Below are positions 10,693 through 19,308 of a DNA stretch of 57,689 nucleotides, in pieces; position 1 is the first letter of the stretch, and every line of letters starts with the position of its first letter. Source of the stretch: Ruminococcus sp. (GTDB lineage: Bacteria > Bacillota > Clostridia > Oscillospirales > Ruminococcaceae); NCBI GenBank assembly GCA_017450925.1, contig JAFSSS010000068.1:1-57689 (forward strand). Direction: 5' to 3'. Below the pieces are notes generated by a model that was given only the letters and a program-made list of their open reading frames with translations, was not told the DNA's origin and did no database searches. The position numbers and the translations under genes were made by a program.

Positions 10693-11433
10693 ATGAAGAT
10701 AAGGTATTACTCACTTTGCAGAAGGTATGACATCCCGGTAAAGCTTTTTGAGCCGGAGGGAGAGGTGAGCGGCACTGTCACAGCCGTACACGGCTTCGGC
10801 GGAGATATGGAAAGCGCTGCTGTCTCGGCCTTGGCGGAGCGCATGACAGCCCGGGGCTGTGCAGTGGTGACCTTCTGCCTCCCCGGCCACGGCATCAGCC
10901 GGGCGGATGAACATTTCAGCGCGGAGAACTGCCGCCTTGATCTGATGTATATGTTCAGATACACCCGTGAGCTTTATCCGGCGGCAGTGCGGCGGGCTGT
11001 GTTTGCCACCAGCTTCGGCGGCTATCTCACGCTCCTGTCTCTCGGCGAGATCCCGGAGAAAACAAGGCTGGTGCTGCGGGCGCCGGCGGTGGATATGCGC
11101 TCCACCTTTGAAAATCTGCTGCCGATCAGCATCAGCGAACTGAAGCAGAGCGGAACGGTGGCGGGGCCTGACGGAAGACGGACAGTCTCCTACGGCTTCT
11201 ATGAAGAGCTTTGCGAAAACGACATCTCCTGCCGCTGTTTTGACCGGGAGATGCTTATCCTCCACGGCGATAGGGATGATGTGGTGCTGCCGGAGCATAT
11301 ACATAAATTCTGCAGGGCAAACCCCAAGGCACGCCTCGCCGTCATCCCCGGTGCAGACCACAGGTTCAGAGGCGAGGGAGAAATACCGCGGGCTGTCGGG
11401 CTGGCAGAAGGTTATATCCTTGGAGAGGCTTGA
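10693..11433 (+). CDS. Alpha/beta hydrolase, serine aminopeptidase/lysophospholipase-like (246 aa)
   Basis: Cytoplasmic serine hydrolase of unknown substrate; no signal peptide. The order of elements fits the fold: oxyanion region AVHGFGG near residue 33, nucleophile elbow ATSFGGYL (Ser near 110), acid region LHGDRDDVV, and catalytic His in PGADHRF near the C-terminus. It starts at ATG 10693 after AGGAGGG. It has its own promoter and no clear functional link to the neighbouring dockerin gene or the alaS leader. Confidence 0.8.
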   Translation: MKIRYYSLCRRYDIPVKLFEPEGEVSGTVTAVHGFGGDMESAAVSALAERMTARGCAVVTFCLPGHGISRADEHFSAENCRLDLMYMFRYTRELYPAAVRRAVFATSFGGYLTLLSLGEIPEKTRLVLRAPAVDMRSTFENLLPISISELKQSGTVAGPDGRRTVSYGFYEELCENDISCRCFDREMLILHGDRDDVVLPEHIHKFCRANPKARLAVIPGADHRFRGEGEIPRAVGLAEGYILGEA

Positions 11434-11457
11434 AATTGTGAAATATTTTTGTTGCTC

Positions 11458-11486
11458 TTGACTTTATTTGAAGTCTGTATTATAAT
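11458..11486 (+). promoter_or_regulatory. Promoter of the T-box/alaS transcript
   Basis: TTGACT (11458-11463), 17-bp spacer, TATAAT (11481-11486). Transcription from about 11493 runs into the T-box leader. Confidence 0.85.
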
Positions 11487-11492
11487 AGAGGT

Positions 11493-11722
11493 AATATGTG
11501 AAACGCTGTGACGGAATTATCCGCGGAGTATGACTAAGAGAGAGGGCGGCAGGTGCGAGCCCTTGTCGGAGGACGCGGTGGCTTACCCGAGCATCGCTGT
11601 GAAAGTAGCGGCGTATCCCCTGCGTTAAAGGGTTCGAGCGGCAGGAGCATAGGCGACTGCAAGCTGGGTGGTAACACGGAGTATAAGGCTTCGTCCCAGA
11701 CACGGGACGGAGCCTTTTGTTC
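11493..11722 (+). promoter_or_regulatory. T-box leader (tRNA-Ala responsive)
   Basis: A classic T-box. The Stem I region carries AGAGAG-type motifs (11536-11546). The conserved box GCTGGGTGGTAACACGG ends at 11679, with the UGGU bulge at 11669-11672, which fits an ACCA tRNA end and so the A discriminator of tRNA-Ala. A terminator follows. Uncharged tRNA-Ala should favour the antiterminator and switch on alaS. A GCT at 11596-11598 is a candidate specifier codon, but I cannot place the specifier loop with certainty by eye. Confidence 0.9.
11684..11722 (+). terminator. T-box regulated terminator
   Basis: AAGGCT/CGTCCC (from 11685) pairs with GGGACG/AGCCTT (ending at 11716) around the loop AGACAC, followed by TTGTTCTT. 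It is the terminator half of the T-box switch. The alternative antiterminator uses the T-box sequence just upstream. Confidence 0.85.
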
Positions 11723-11737
11723 TTAAGGAGGCTAAAC

Positions 11738-14677
11738 ATGGAAAAATTCATCTGCCCCGTCTGCGGCTGCAGGACACTTGAGGAGCAGGGGAAATACGAG
11801 ATCTGCCCGGTATGCTTCTGGGAGGACGGCAGGGTACGGGACGAGAACGAGCCGGACGATGCCAATAACGGTATGACTATAGCCGGGGCAAGAGAGGGCT
11901 TTTTGAAATTCGGAGCCTTCCGGGAGGAATACCGGAGCAAGACCCGCCCGCCGGAGGACAGCGAGATCACGGACACTTATCTTAGACTTATAAAAAACAA
12001 ATCGGAGGAATGTAAAATGAAATGGATGGGTCTTAACGAGCTGCGAGAGTCTTATCTCAAATTCTTTGAGAGCAAGGGACATCTGCGGATAAAAAGCTTT
12101 CCGCTGGTGCCACAGAACGATAACAGCCTTCTGCTGATAAACGCGGGCATGGCACCGCTGAAGCCCTACTTCACAGGGCAGGACGTGCCGCCCTCTGTAA
12201 GAGTATGCGACTGTCAGAAGTGCATCAGAACGGGCGACATCGAGAACGTGGGCATCACTGCCCGCCACGGCACCTTCTTCGAGATGCTCGGCAACTGGAG
12301 CTTCGGCGAATACTTCAAGAAGGAGGCTATCGCATGGGCATGGGAGTATGTCACCAAGGTGCTTGAGATCCCGGAGGACAGGCTCTATGTTTCCGTATAT
12401 GAAGAGGACGACGAGGCCGAGAGGATCTGGCACGAGCAGGAGGGCCTGCCTATGGAGAAGATCTTCCGCATGGGCAAGGAGGACAATTTCTGGGAGGCCG
12501 GCATCGACGGTCCCTGCGGCCCCTGCTCCGAGATCTATTACGACCGCGGCGAGGAGTACGGCTGCGGCAAGCCCACCTGCACCGTGGGCTGCGACTGCGA
12601 CAGATACATGGAGTTCTGGAACCTTGTGTTCACCCAGTTCGAGCGCCACGAGGACGGCACCTATACCGAGCTGAAGCAGAAGAACATCGACACCGGCATG
12701 GGTCTTGAGCGTATCGCCGCCATGATGCAGAACGTTGACTCTATCTTTGACGTTGACACTATCAAGGCAATCCGCGACCACGTCTGCAGCATCGCGGGAG
12801 TTGAATACGGCAAAGAGCACAAGAAGGATGTTTCCGTCCGTGTTATAACCGACCACATCCGCTCGGTGACCTTTATGGCCTCGGACGGGATACTTCCCTC
12901 AAACGAGGGCAGAGGCTATGTTATGCGCCGCCTTATCAGACGCGCCGTGCGCCACGGCAAGCTGCTCGGCATCAACAAGCCTTTCCTCAAGGATATCGTA
13001 AAGACCGTGGTTGACAACTCCAAGGGCGAATACACCGAGCTGGAGGAGAAGTATGACTATATCGTAAAGCTCCTTGCCACCGAGGAGCAGAACTTCAACA
13101 ATACTATCGACAAGGGCATGAAGCTGCTCGATGAGTATGTGGCTCAGATGAAGGCCGAAGGCAGGACTGTCCTTGACGGCGAGAGCTGCTTCAAGCTTTC
13201 CGACACCCACGGCTTCCCCATTGACCTCACCCGCGAGATACTGGAGGAAAAGGGCTTCTCCTGCGACGAGGAGGGCTACCGCGCCGCCTATGAAAAGCAG
13301 CGCGAGACCGCCCGTATCGCAAGAGGCGGCTCAAAATACATGGGCGCTGACGATACCGTATTCCTGAAAATGGACAAGACCTTCCACACCGAGTTCACAG
13401 GCTATGACAAGCTGGAGGACGACAGCACGATCGCCTATATCGCCACCGATGAGGAGCTTGTGGAGAACGCCGGCTGTGACGGCAATATATACTACATCGT
13501 TTCCGGAAAAACTCCCTTCTATGCCGAGAGCGGCGGACAGGTGGGAGATAAGGGCTTCATCACCACCGCCAGCGGCAAGGCCGAGGTGCTGGACGTGATG
13601 AAGGTCACCGCGGGCAAGTTCGCTCACAAGGTAAAGGTAGTTGAGGGTGGCATCGCCGTCGGGCAGGAGGCTCACTTCTCTGTTGACAAGCAGAACCGCC
13701 GCGACATCATGCGCAACCACAGCGCCGCACATCTGCTGCAGGCGGCTCTGAGAACAGTCCTCGGCGACCACGTTCATCAAGCGGGTCAGCTTGTGGACGC
13801 TGAAAGAGTACGTTTCGATTTCAGCCACTTCGAGGGCATGACCACCGAGCAGAAGCTGCAGGTGGAGGCGCTGGTGAACAAGTACATTCTCCAGGCGCTT
13901 GACGTTACCGTAAAGGAAATGCCAATAGACGAGGCCAAGCAGCTGGGAGCTATGGCGCTGTTCGGCGAGAAGTACGGCGCTACCGTCCGGGTAGTTACAA
14001 TGGGCGATGAAGAGGGAGCCGTTTCTATCGAGTTCTGCGGCGGCACCCACGTTGAGAACACCTCTCACATCGGGCTGTTCAAGATCATCTCCGAAAGCTC
14101 TGTAGCCTCGGGCGTAAGACGTATCGAGGCTGTTACGGGGCGCAACGTGCTGAACCTTATCGAGCAGCACCGCGAGCAGATCATGGCGGCAGCTTCGGTA
14201 CTCAAGGTGGCTAATCCCTTTGAGCTTGTAAACCGCTGCAGGCAGATCATGACCGAGATAAAGGATCTGGAAAAGGAGCGCGACTCACTCCAGTCCGAGA
14301 TCGCAAATATCCGTTCAAAGGCTATCATGGATGCAGCCGTTGAGGTAAAGGGCATCAAGGTAGCATCTGCAATGCTCACCAACATCAAGGCAGACGTGCT
14401 GCGTAAAATGTCGGACGAGATAAAGGCGAACAACGACGATATGATAATCGTCCTTGCGGGCGTGGACGGCGAAAAGGGCAACTTTGCGGTAGGCGTCGGC
14501 AAGGAGGCGCTGGCAAGAGGCGCTCACGCCGGAAAGATCGCCGGCAAGGTAGCTGCCCTCACCGGCGGCAAGGGCGGCGGACGTCCCGACAGCGCTATGG
14601 CAGGCGTCGGCGACCGCTTCAAGATCGACGAGGCTCTGGATCAAGTAAGAACTATCGCCGAGGAATTTATCAAGTGA
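11738..14677 (+). CDS. alaS: CPCC-type zinc domain fused in frame to alanyl-tRNA synthetase (979 aa; AlaRS alone from 12017, 886 aa)
   Basis: Residues 1-85 are a cysteine-rich CPCC-family domain (CPVCGCRTL, then YEICPVCFWEDG and an ANNGMTIAGAREGF segment). Residues 94-979 are complete class II AlaRS: catalytic core (GTFFEMLGNWSFGEYF), the editing/zinc site HSAAHLLQAAL with EFCGGTHVENTSHIG, and the C-terminal DHHA1 end (GGKGGGRPDSAMAGVGD). No stop separates the two. A second Shine-Dalgarno (CGGAGGAA, 12003-12010) precedes an internal ATG at 12017, the usual AlaRS start. So either a fused enzyme, a free 886-aa AlaRS from internal initiation, or both may be made. The upstream ATG (11738) has its own AAGGAGG. 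The T-box controls the transcript; HIT, comEC and holA follow. Confidence 0.93.
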   Translation: MEKFICPVCGCRTLEEQGKYEICPVCFWEDGRVRDENEPDDANNGMTIAGAREGFLKFGAFREEYRSKTRPPEDSEITDTYLRLIKNKSEECKMKWMGLNELRESYLKFFESKGHLRIKSFPLVPQNDNSLLLINAGMAPLKPYFTGQDVPPSVRVCDCQKCIRTGDIENVGITARHGTFFEMLGNWSFGEYFKKEAIAWAWEYVTKVLEIPEDRLYVSVYEEDDEAERIWHEQEGLPMEKIFRMGKEDNFWEAGIDGPCGPCSEIYYDRGEEYGCGKPTCTVGCDCDRYMEFWNLVFTQFERHEDGTYTELKQKNIDTGMGLERIAAMMQNVDSIFDVDTIKAIRDHVCSIAGVEYGKEHKKDVSVRVITDHIRSVTFMASDGILPSNEGRGYVMRRLIRRAVRHGKLLGINKPFLKDIVKTVVDNSKGEYTELEEKYDYIVKLLATEEQNFNNTIDKGMKLLDEYVAQMKAEGRTVLDGESCFKLSDTHGFPIDLTREILEEKGFSCDEEGYRAAYEKQRETARIARGGSKYMGADDTVFLKMDKTFHTEFTGYDKLEDDSTIAYIATDEELVENAGCDGNIYYIVSGKTPFYAESGGQVGDKGFITTASGKAEVLDVMKVTAGKFAHKVKVVEGGIAVGQEAHFSVDKQNRRDIMRNHSAAHLLQAALRTVLGDHVHQAGQLVDAERVRFDFSHFEGMTTEQKLQVEALVNKYILQALDVTVKEMPIDEAKQLGAMALFGEKYGATVRVVTMGDEEGAVSIEFCGGTHVENTSHIGLFKIISESSVASGVRRIEAVTGRNVLNLIEQHREQIMAAASVLKVANPFELVNRCRQIMTEIKDLEKERDSLQSEIANIRSKAIMDAAVEVKGIKVASAMLTNIKADVLRKMSDEIKANNDDMIIVLAGVDGEKGNFAVGVGKEALARGAHAGKIAGKVAALTGGKGGGRPDSAMAGVGDRFKIDEALDQVRTIAEEFIK

Positions 14678-14735
14678 CCGAAGCAAGCCCGCACAGGGGC
14701 TGCAGGGAATATAAACCGAAAGGGAGCGTATCAGA

Positions 14736-15077
14736 ATGAACGACTGCTTATTTTGCAAGATAATAAAGGGAGAGATCCCCTCGGACAAGGTCTATGAGGA
14801 CGAGCTTTGCTATGCCTTCAAGGACATCGCGCCCACTGCGCCGACACATATCCTCGTTATCCCAAAGGTGCATATCGCCAAGCTGGACGAGGTGACCCCC
14901 GAGAACAGCGCAGTTATCGCGCACATCTATGAGGTCATTGCAAGGCTTGCCAAGGAGCTTGACCTTAAGGACGGCTTCCGCGTTGTGACCAACTGCGGCG
15001 AAAGCGCAGGACAGAGCGTCTTCCACATCCACTTCCACCTGCTGGCAGGAAGACCCTTCGCATGGCCTGCAGGCTGA
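14736..15077 (+). CDS. HIT-family nucleotide-binding hydrolase (113 aa)
   Basis: A histidine triad (HINT/PKCI-like) protein, a cytoplasmic hydrolase or transferase of nucleoside phosphoramidates and related compounds. It begins CLFCKIIKGEIPSDKVYED, the standard family start, and contains the active-site triad HIHFHLLAGRPF near residue 97. Length is normal. It starts 58 bases after alaS with GGGAG upstream, and its stop is 4 bases before the comEC start, so it is probably in the same transcript. In vivo substrate cannot be told. Confidence 0.92.
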   Translation: MNDCLFCKIIKGEIPSDKVYEDELCYAFKDIAPTAPTHILVIPKVHIAKLDEVTPENSAVIAHIYEVIARLAKELDLKDGFRVVTNCGESAGQSVFHIHFHLLAGRPFAWPAG

Positions 15078-15081
15078 TAAA

Positions 15082-16989
15082 ATGAAACGCAAGGCGGCAT
15101 GGTGCGGGCTTTCGTTCCTGGCGGGGACGCTGCTTTACTGCACCGCGGGGGACAGCTTTCTGCCGCTTGCCGCTGCGGCAGCAGCACTGACACTGCTTGC
15201 ACTGCTTACAGCTGTTGAATACAGGGTATATGCCGCCGCTGTAGGCATCTCCGTCCTGTGCGGACTTTGCTGCGGCAGGGCGTATGCCCTTTTTCATATC
15301 TCTCCCGCTCTTGAGCTGGAGGGCAGGAGCATCACCGCCGAGGGCGCCGTCACCGACTGCAGAGTGCAGGAAGACGGTAGGTTCATCCTCACCGTTGACG
15401 GCAGGGCCGAGGGTCGGAGCGTGACCATGCTCTTCACCTCGGAGGAGGCCTGCGAGCCCTATGAGATCATCCGCGTCACCGGCAGAGCCGAGGCTCTTGC
15501 CGACAGCGATGACTTCCCTGCCAAAAGCTACTATCTGCCCAAAGGGATATATCTGCGGGCGGAGGCTGAAGGCCTCGTCCATACGGGCAGGTACGGAAGC
15601 GCTTTGATGCGTGGGATAACCCGCCTTAGAGACTATACCGCAAGGTGCATCGCCGGGGCAATGGGGCCGGAGACAGGAGCCTTTGCACAGGCGCTTATCT
15701 GCGGCGACAAAAGCGATATGAGCCTGCTGGACAGAACAAAGGTCTATCGGGCAGGGATAGGGCATATCTTCGCAATGTCCGGTACACATATCGCTGTTAT
15801 CGCAATGCTCTTTGACCTGCTGATCGGGAGCCTTGTGTTTTCGAGGAGGATCAGATTTTTCCTGCTTGAGGGCGTGATACTCGTCTTTATGGGCTTCGGA
15901 GGGTTCTCGCCCTCGATAGTAAGGGCGGGGATAATGGTGTCGCTGGTGCTTTGCTCACGGCTGTTCCACCGGCGGACGGACGTTTTAAGCTCACTGGGTA
16001 TCTGCGCCGTCATCATGTGTGGGATGAACCCGTATATCTGCATATCCGAATCCTTTATCTGCTCCTTCGGCTCCTGCTTTGCCTACGGCGCTGTGGCTCC
16101 GAAGCTGACGGAAAAGCTCAAGGGCCGACCGCTTTCCCGGGTGACAGTCCCGCTTACGGTCACGGCGGTGGTGGTAGTGGTGATGATGCCCGTCATGGCG
16201 CTGATGTTCAACGAGGTGACGGTCATAGCCCCCGTTACGAACCTGCTGATAGTGCCGCTTTGCACGGCGGCGCTTTCGCTGCTGCTGTTTGCGATGCTGC
16301 TGGGAGGAAGCACCTTCCAGGCACAGGTGATCTTCAAGGCTGCCGACCTGCTGCTGACGGGTGCAATGAAGCTGACGGACTTCTTCGCCTCTCTCGGCTT
16401 TGCCGCAGTGGGAAACGTCAGAGCCCCGCTGATACTTGCTGTATCGGTAGTGCTGACAGGAGCGCTGATCTTCGCGGTCATAAAGCAGAGGCCGAGAGTA
16501 TTTGCTTTCTTCACGGTGTCGGGCTTTGTGGGGCTTTGGGCGATACAGTCCCTTTCAAACCTCTTTGCACGGGACGAGGTAAGGATAACGCTTTTCGGCG
16601 GAGGCAGAAGCCTCTGCGCCGTGGTCTCCGACGGCGGCAGCTGCTCGGTCATTGATCTGGGGACAAGCGGGAAATATGCCTACAACATACAAAGCTGCAT
16701 TTCCCGCAGCGGGGTCAGACGTGTGGATGCTGCCTTTGTCCCGGACGGACAGGGAGCAGAGATCTATGCGGAGCAGCTTTTCCCTGCCGCCGGCCGGATC
16801 TTTACCGATCACGGAGTTTCCGGCACTGTCTTCGACTTCGCCGAGACCGCCGCCCTCGGGGATTACTCACTGCTGCGAAATGCCGACGGCTTTGCGCTGC
16901 AGACTGAAAAGGGCAGGATAATGCTTACCCGCAAGGGCGCCTTCACCGAGGAGGGCGAAAGGATAACCGAAAAGGAAATTCTGATGTAA
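15082..16989 (+). CDS. comEC: ComEC/Rec2 family membrane protein (635 aa)
   Basis: Integral membrane protein, presumed channel for single-stranded DNA during transformation. The N-terminus has two membrane segments followed by an OB-like extracytoplasmic part. The central Competence domain is clear (GHIFAMSGTHIAVIAML near 230-246) with about eight further membrane segments to residue 490. The C-terminal part (about 505-635) sits where other ComEC proteins have a metallo-beta-lactamase-like domain, but no HxHxDH metal motif is visible (the matching place reads DAAFVPDGQGAEIYAE), and the protein is shorter than the roughly 750-800 aa usual for full-length forms. There is no good ribosome binding site; it is probably coupled to the HIT gene. 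Confidence 0.88.
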   Translation: MKRKAAWCGLSFLAGTLLYCTAGDSFLPLAAAAAALTLLALLTAVEYRVYAAAVGISVLCGLCCGRAYALFHISPALELEGRSITAEGAVTDCRVQEDGRFILTVDGRAEGRSVTMLFTSEEACEPYEIIRVTGRAEALADSDDFPAKSYYLPKGIYLRAEAEGLVHTGRYGSALMRGITRLRDYTARCIAGAMGPETGAFAQALICGDKSDMSLLDRTKVYRAGIGHIFAMSGTHIAVIAMLFDLLIGSLVFSRRIRFFLLEGVILVFMGFGGFSPSIVRAGIMVSLVLCSRLFHRRTDVLSSLGICAVIMCGMNPYICISESFICSFGSCFAYGAVAPKLTEKLKGRPLSRVTVPLTVTAVVVVVMMPVMALMFNEVTVIAPVTNLLIVPLCTAALSLLLFAMLLGGSTFQAQVIFKAADLLLTGAMKLTDFFASLGFAAVGNVRAPLILAVSVVLTGALIFAVIKQRPRVFAFFTVSGFVGLWAIQSLSNLFARDEVRITLFGGGRSLCAVVSDGGSCSVIDLGTSGKYAYNIQSCISRSGVRRVDAAFVPDGQGAEIYAEQLFPAAGRIFTDHGVSGTVFDFAETAALGDYSLLRNADGFALQTEKGRIMLTRKGAFTEEGERITEKEILM

Positions 16990-17027
16990 GACTGCCCTGT
17001 TACAAATTAATGTTAGGAGGTCATGCT

Positions 17028-18083
17028 ATGCCTGTCATGACTGCTGCCGATATTACCAAGAAGCTCCGCACCGAGCCGCCGGCAAGGCTCTATTATCTCT
17101 ACGGGCAGGACACCGGGGCGCTTGAGAGCTTTGCCGCATCGCTCATAAACAAGCTGTGTCCCAAGCAGGATCGCACCATGAACCTCCACAGGTTCGACGG
17201 CTCCTCGCTGGACGTCAACGCATTCTATGAAGCCTGCGAGATGCTGCCGATGTTTGCCCGCAGCGTTGTGGTCACCCTCAACGACCTCAACATGGACAGT
17301 CTGAACAAGACTGCCGGCGACAGGCTCCGCAGTATCCTGTCAGACCTGCCGGAGACCACCACCGTGGTCATTTATTCCACCGGCGTGGATCTATATAAGA
17401 ACAAGCGCTCCCTCACGGACAAGAACAAGCGCTTTGCGGATTTCTGCGCCAAGAACGGCGTTATCTGCGAGTTCCCTTTCAAGAGGGCATCCGATCTGGC
17501 CAAAAATATAGCAGCCGCTCTTGAAAAGGAGGGCTGCACGATAAGCAGGCGAAATGCCGAGTATCTGGCGGAATGCTGCCTCTGCGAAACGGCAGCGATC
17601 AAGCAGGAGCTTGTAAAGCTTAGCTCCTATGCACAGGGACGGGAAATAACCCGTGAGGATATCGACGCCCTTGTTATCCGCAAGGTCGAGTCCGACGGCT
17701 TTACGCTGGCAAGCAATATCCTGCGGTCAAATGCCGTGCTGGTGTTCAACCGCATCCGCGAGCTGGCAGATCAGAATTACGAGGCCTTTGAGATACTCGG
17801 CACTATCAGCTTTTCTCTCAACGACCTCTACCGGGCAAGGCTGGCTATCTCCTCCGGCAGGTCGCAGGCTGATGTGGCGGCGGATTTCAAATATCCCAAG
17901 AACCGTGAGTTTGCAGTCCGCAACGCCTTCAACGAGATACAGAATATCACGCCCGTCCGCATCAGAAAAGTGATAAAGATATTCTCCGACACCGACCTGC
18001 GGCTCAAGACCCGCTCCGGCGGCAGACGCAGCGATATGCTGGTGCTGGAGGAGGCCGCCGCAAAGGCAATGGCACTGCGGTAA
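17028..18083 (+). CDS. holA: DNA polymerase III subunit delta (351 aa)
   Basis: Clamp-loader subunit that opens the sliding clamp. The start region (ARLYYLYGQDTGALESFA) and central RFDGSSLDVNAFYEACEMLPMF segment are typical of HolA, which has an AAA+ fold without a working Walker motif. The later SDGFTLASNILRSNAVLVFNR and final helices match the family. I chose ATG 17028, 7 bases after AGGAGG, rather than the in-frame ATG at 17010. It follows comEC, a pairing common in Firmicutes. It ends 5 bases from the convergent noc stop. Confidence 0.93.
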   Translation: MPVMTAADITKKLRTEPPARLYYLYGQDTGALESFAASLINKLCPKQDRTMNLHRFDGSSLDVNAFYEACEMLPMFARSVVVTLNDLNMDSLNKTAGDRLRSILSDLPETTTVVIYSTGVDLYKNKRSLTDKNKRFADFCAKNGVICEFPFKRASDLAKNIAAALEKEGCTISRRNAEYLAECCLCETAAIKQELVKLSSYAQGREITREDIDALVIRKVESDGFTLASNILRSNAVLVFNRIRELADQNYEAFEILGTISFSLNDLYRARLAISSGRSQADVAADFKYPKNREFAVRNAFNEIQNITPVRIRKVIKIFSDTDLRLKTRSGGRRSDMLVLEEAAAKAMALR

Positions 18084-18088
18084 GGCGG

Positions 18089-18931
18089 TTAGGTGGCCGC
18101 CGCCCTTTCGGGCACGGTGATGAGAAATTCTATCACGCCGTCATGCTCGGTGCGGGAGAATTTTGCGTCGATGCCCGCCAGCTTCATGACCCTTACAGCC
18201 TTATCAACAGTGTTCGTAAACAGCTTCACGTCGCCGAGTACGGCGGCGCGTTTTTTATAGCTGCGGCGCTGCTTTTCCTCCGTGAGCATACGGTCGATGA
18301 GCTTTTCGGTCTGGGCGACTGTAAGATGCTCCGAGACCGTCTGCGCCAGCGCCTCGTTGATCTGCGCCGCATCGGGCAGACGCAGCAGTGCCCGGGCGTG
18401 GCGCTCTGTCAAGGCGTTTTCGCAGATAAGCTTCCGCTGGGAGGGGGTCAGCCGCAGCAGCCGGAGCTTGTTGGATATGGTTGACTGCGCCAGCCCCAGC
18501 CGGAGAGCGATCTCGTCCCGGGGCATGGAGTATTCCGTCATCAGCAGACGGATAGCCTCGGCCTCCTCAAAGCAGTCAAGGTCGGCACGCTGAATGTTCT
18601 CCACCAGCGCCACCACCGCCGAGCGCTTGTCGGTGATCTTCACCACCACGCAGGGCACGCTGCGGCAGCCCGCAAGTCTGGCTGCCCGAAGCCGCCTCTC
18701 GCCGGAAACAAGAACATAGCCCTCGCCGCTGCGGCGGACAGTCAGCGGCTGGATAACACCGTCCTGCGATATGCTTTTGGCAAGACAGGTGAGAGCGTCC
18801 GGAGCAAAACGCTTGCGGGGCTGGTCGGGGTTCGGCGAGATCAGACCCACCGGGATATCCACTACCTTGGCAAGCTCGGCCGGCTCGTCGTCATCCTCTG
18901 CGGTCTGAATAAAAAATTTGAGGGGATTCAT
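18089..18931 (-). CDS. noc: ParB/RepB/Spo0J family protein, Noc-like (280 aa)
   Basis: DNA-binding CTP-switch protein. The N-terminal part has PNPDQPRKRF, ISQDGVIQPLTVR and the SGERRLRAARLAG box; next come VALVENIQRADLDCFEEAEA and the helix-turn-helix (RLGLAQSTISNKLRLL, then ALTERHARALLRL). The C-terminal dimerisation region (DVKLFTNTVDKAVRVMKLAG) resembles Noc more than ParB, so a nucleoid-occlusion role is inferred; Noc keeps division septa off the chromosome. It starts at ATG behind GGAGG. It is not next to parA, rsmG or oriC-linked genes in this window, so assignment as a second ParB cannot be excluded. Confidence 0.85.
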   Translation of the reverse strand: MNPLKFFIQTAEDDDEPAELAKVVDIPVGLISPNPDQPRKRFAPDALTCLAKSISQDGVIQPLTVRRSGEGYVLVSGERRLRAARLAGCRSVPCVVVKITDKRSAVVALVENIQRADLDCFEEAEAIRLLMTEYSMPRDEIALRLGLAQSTISNKLRLLRLTPSQRKLICENALTERHARALLRLPDAAQINEALAQTVSEHLTVAQTEKLIDRMLTEEKQRRSYKKRAAVLGDVKLFTNTVDKAVRVMKLAGIDAKFSRTEHDGVIEFLITVPERAAAT

Positions 18932-18966
18932 TTTCTGATACCTCCGTTATTTTTTTGTTCATTCAG

Positions 18967-18995
18967 ATTATACCACACCGCTTTTCCCGTTTCCA
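18967..18995 (-). promoter_or_regulatory. noc promoter
   Basis: Minus-strand TATAAT (18972-18967) with a partial -35, TGGAAA, 17 bp upstream (18995-18990). It lies 36 bases from the noc start codon. Confidence 0.6.
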
Positions 18996-19165
18996 TATTT
19001 TATTCCGGGAACTTTCCGACGGGATATCCGCAAAGACCGCATAGATCTCTCTTTTTCTGCCTGTCCCCTCCTCCTGCGTCAGACCCTTTGCCGAAACAGG
19101 TCGAGACCCGGCAGACAAAACCGATACCGAAAATGTAATATTTTTGTGAACACCCCCGCTCCTTA

Positions 19166-19194
19166 TTGTTTTTATCCCGGGTCAGCGTTATAAT
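19166..19194 (+). promoter_or_regulatory. Promoter of PP2C phosphatase gene
   Basis: TATAAT (19189-19194) with a weak TTGTTT (19166-19171) at 17 bp. The leader is about 110 nt. Confidence 0.55.
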
Positions 19195-19308
19195 TAAAAT
19201 ATCCCGGTTTCGATATGAATTGTGCATTGAAAGCAGCGCACTGACTTGTCATTTGAAGCGATACACAGCGAAAGCGGGCTGCAGTGTATTTTGATCGGAG
19301 GTGAGGGT

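Larger units (their letters stand above)
18932..19308. other. Divergent intergenic region noc / PP2C phosphatase
   Basis: 377 bases without a supportable gene. It holds the noc promoter (18967-18995), the promoter of the phosphatase gene (19166-19194) and, between them, a dyad (GCAAAG 19030-19035 with CTTTGC 19086-19091 and CGCA/TGCG inside). The dyad lies outside both predicted transcripts, so it would act as DNA if at all. A CCCGGG core occurs at 19176-19181. Confidence 0.6.

Noticed and set aside
19029-19093. Possible riboswitch-like stem (GCAAAG...CTTTGC)
   Set aside because: It lies outside both predicted transcripts, and I cannot match the conserved bases of c-di-GMP or other riboswitches.
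19171-19184. CCCGGG core resembling a Noc-binding site (ATTTCCCGGGAAAT), and TTCCGGGAA at 19003-19011
   Set aside because: Only the core matches; flanking halves do not. Tempting because noc is adjacent, but too weak to call.
19000-19227. 75-codon minus-strand ORF between noc and the phosphatase gene
   Set aside because: Intergenic composition, overlaps both promoters, no family resemblance and no Shine-Dalgarno.
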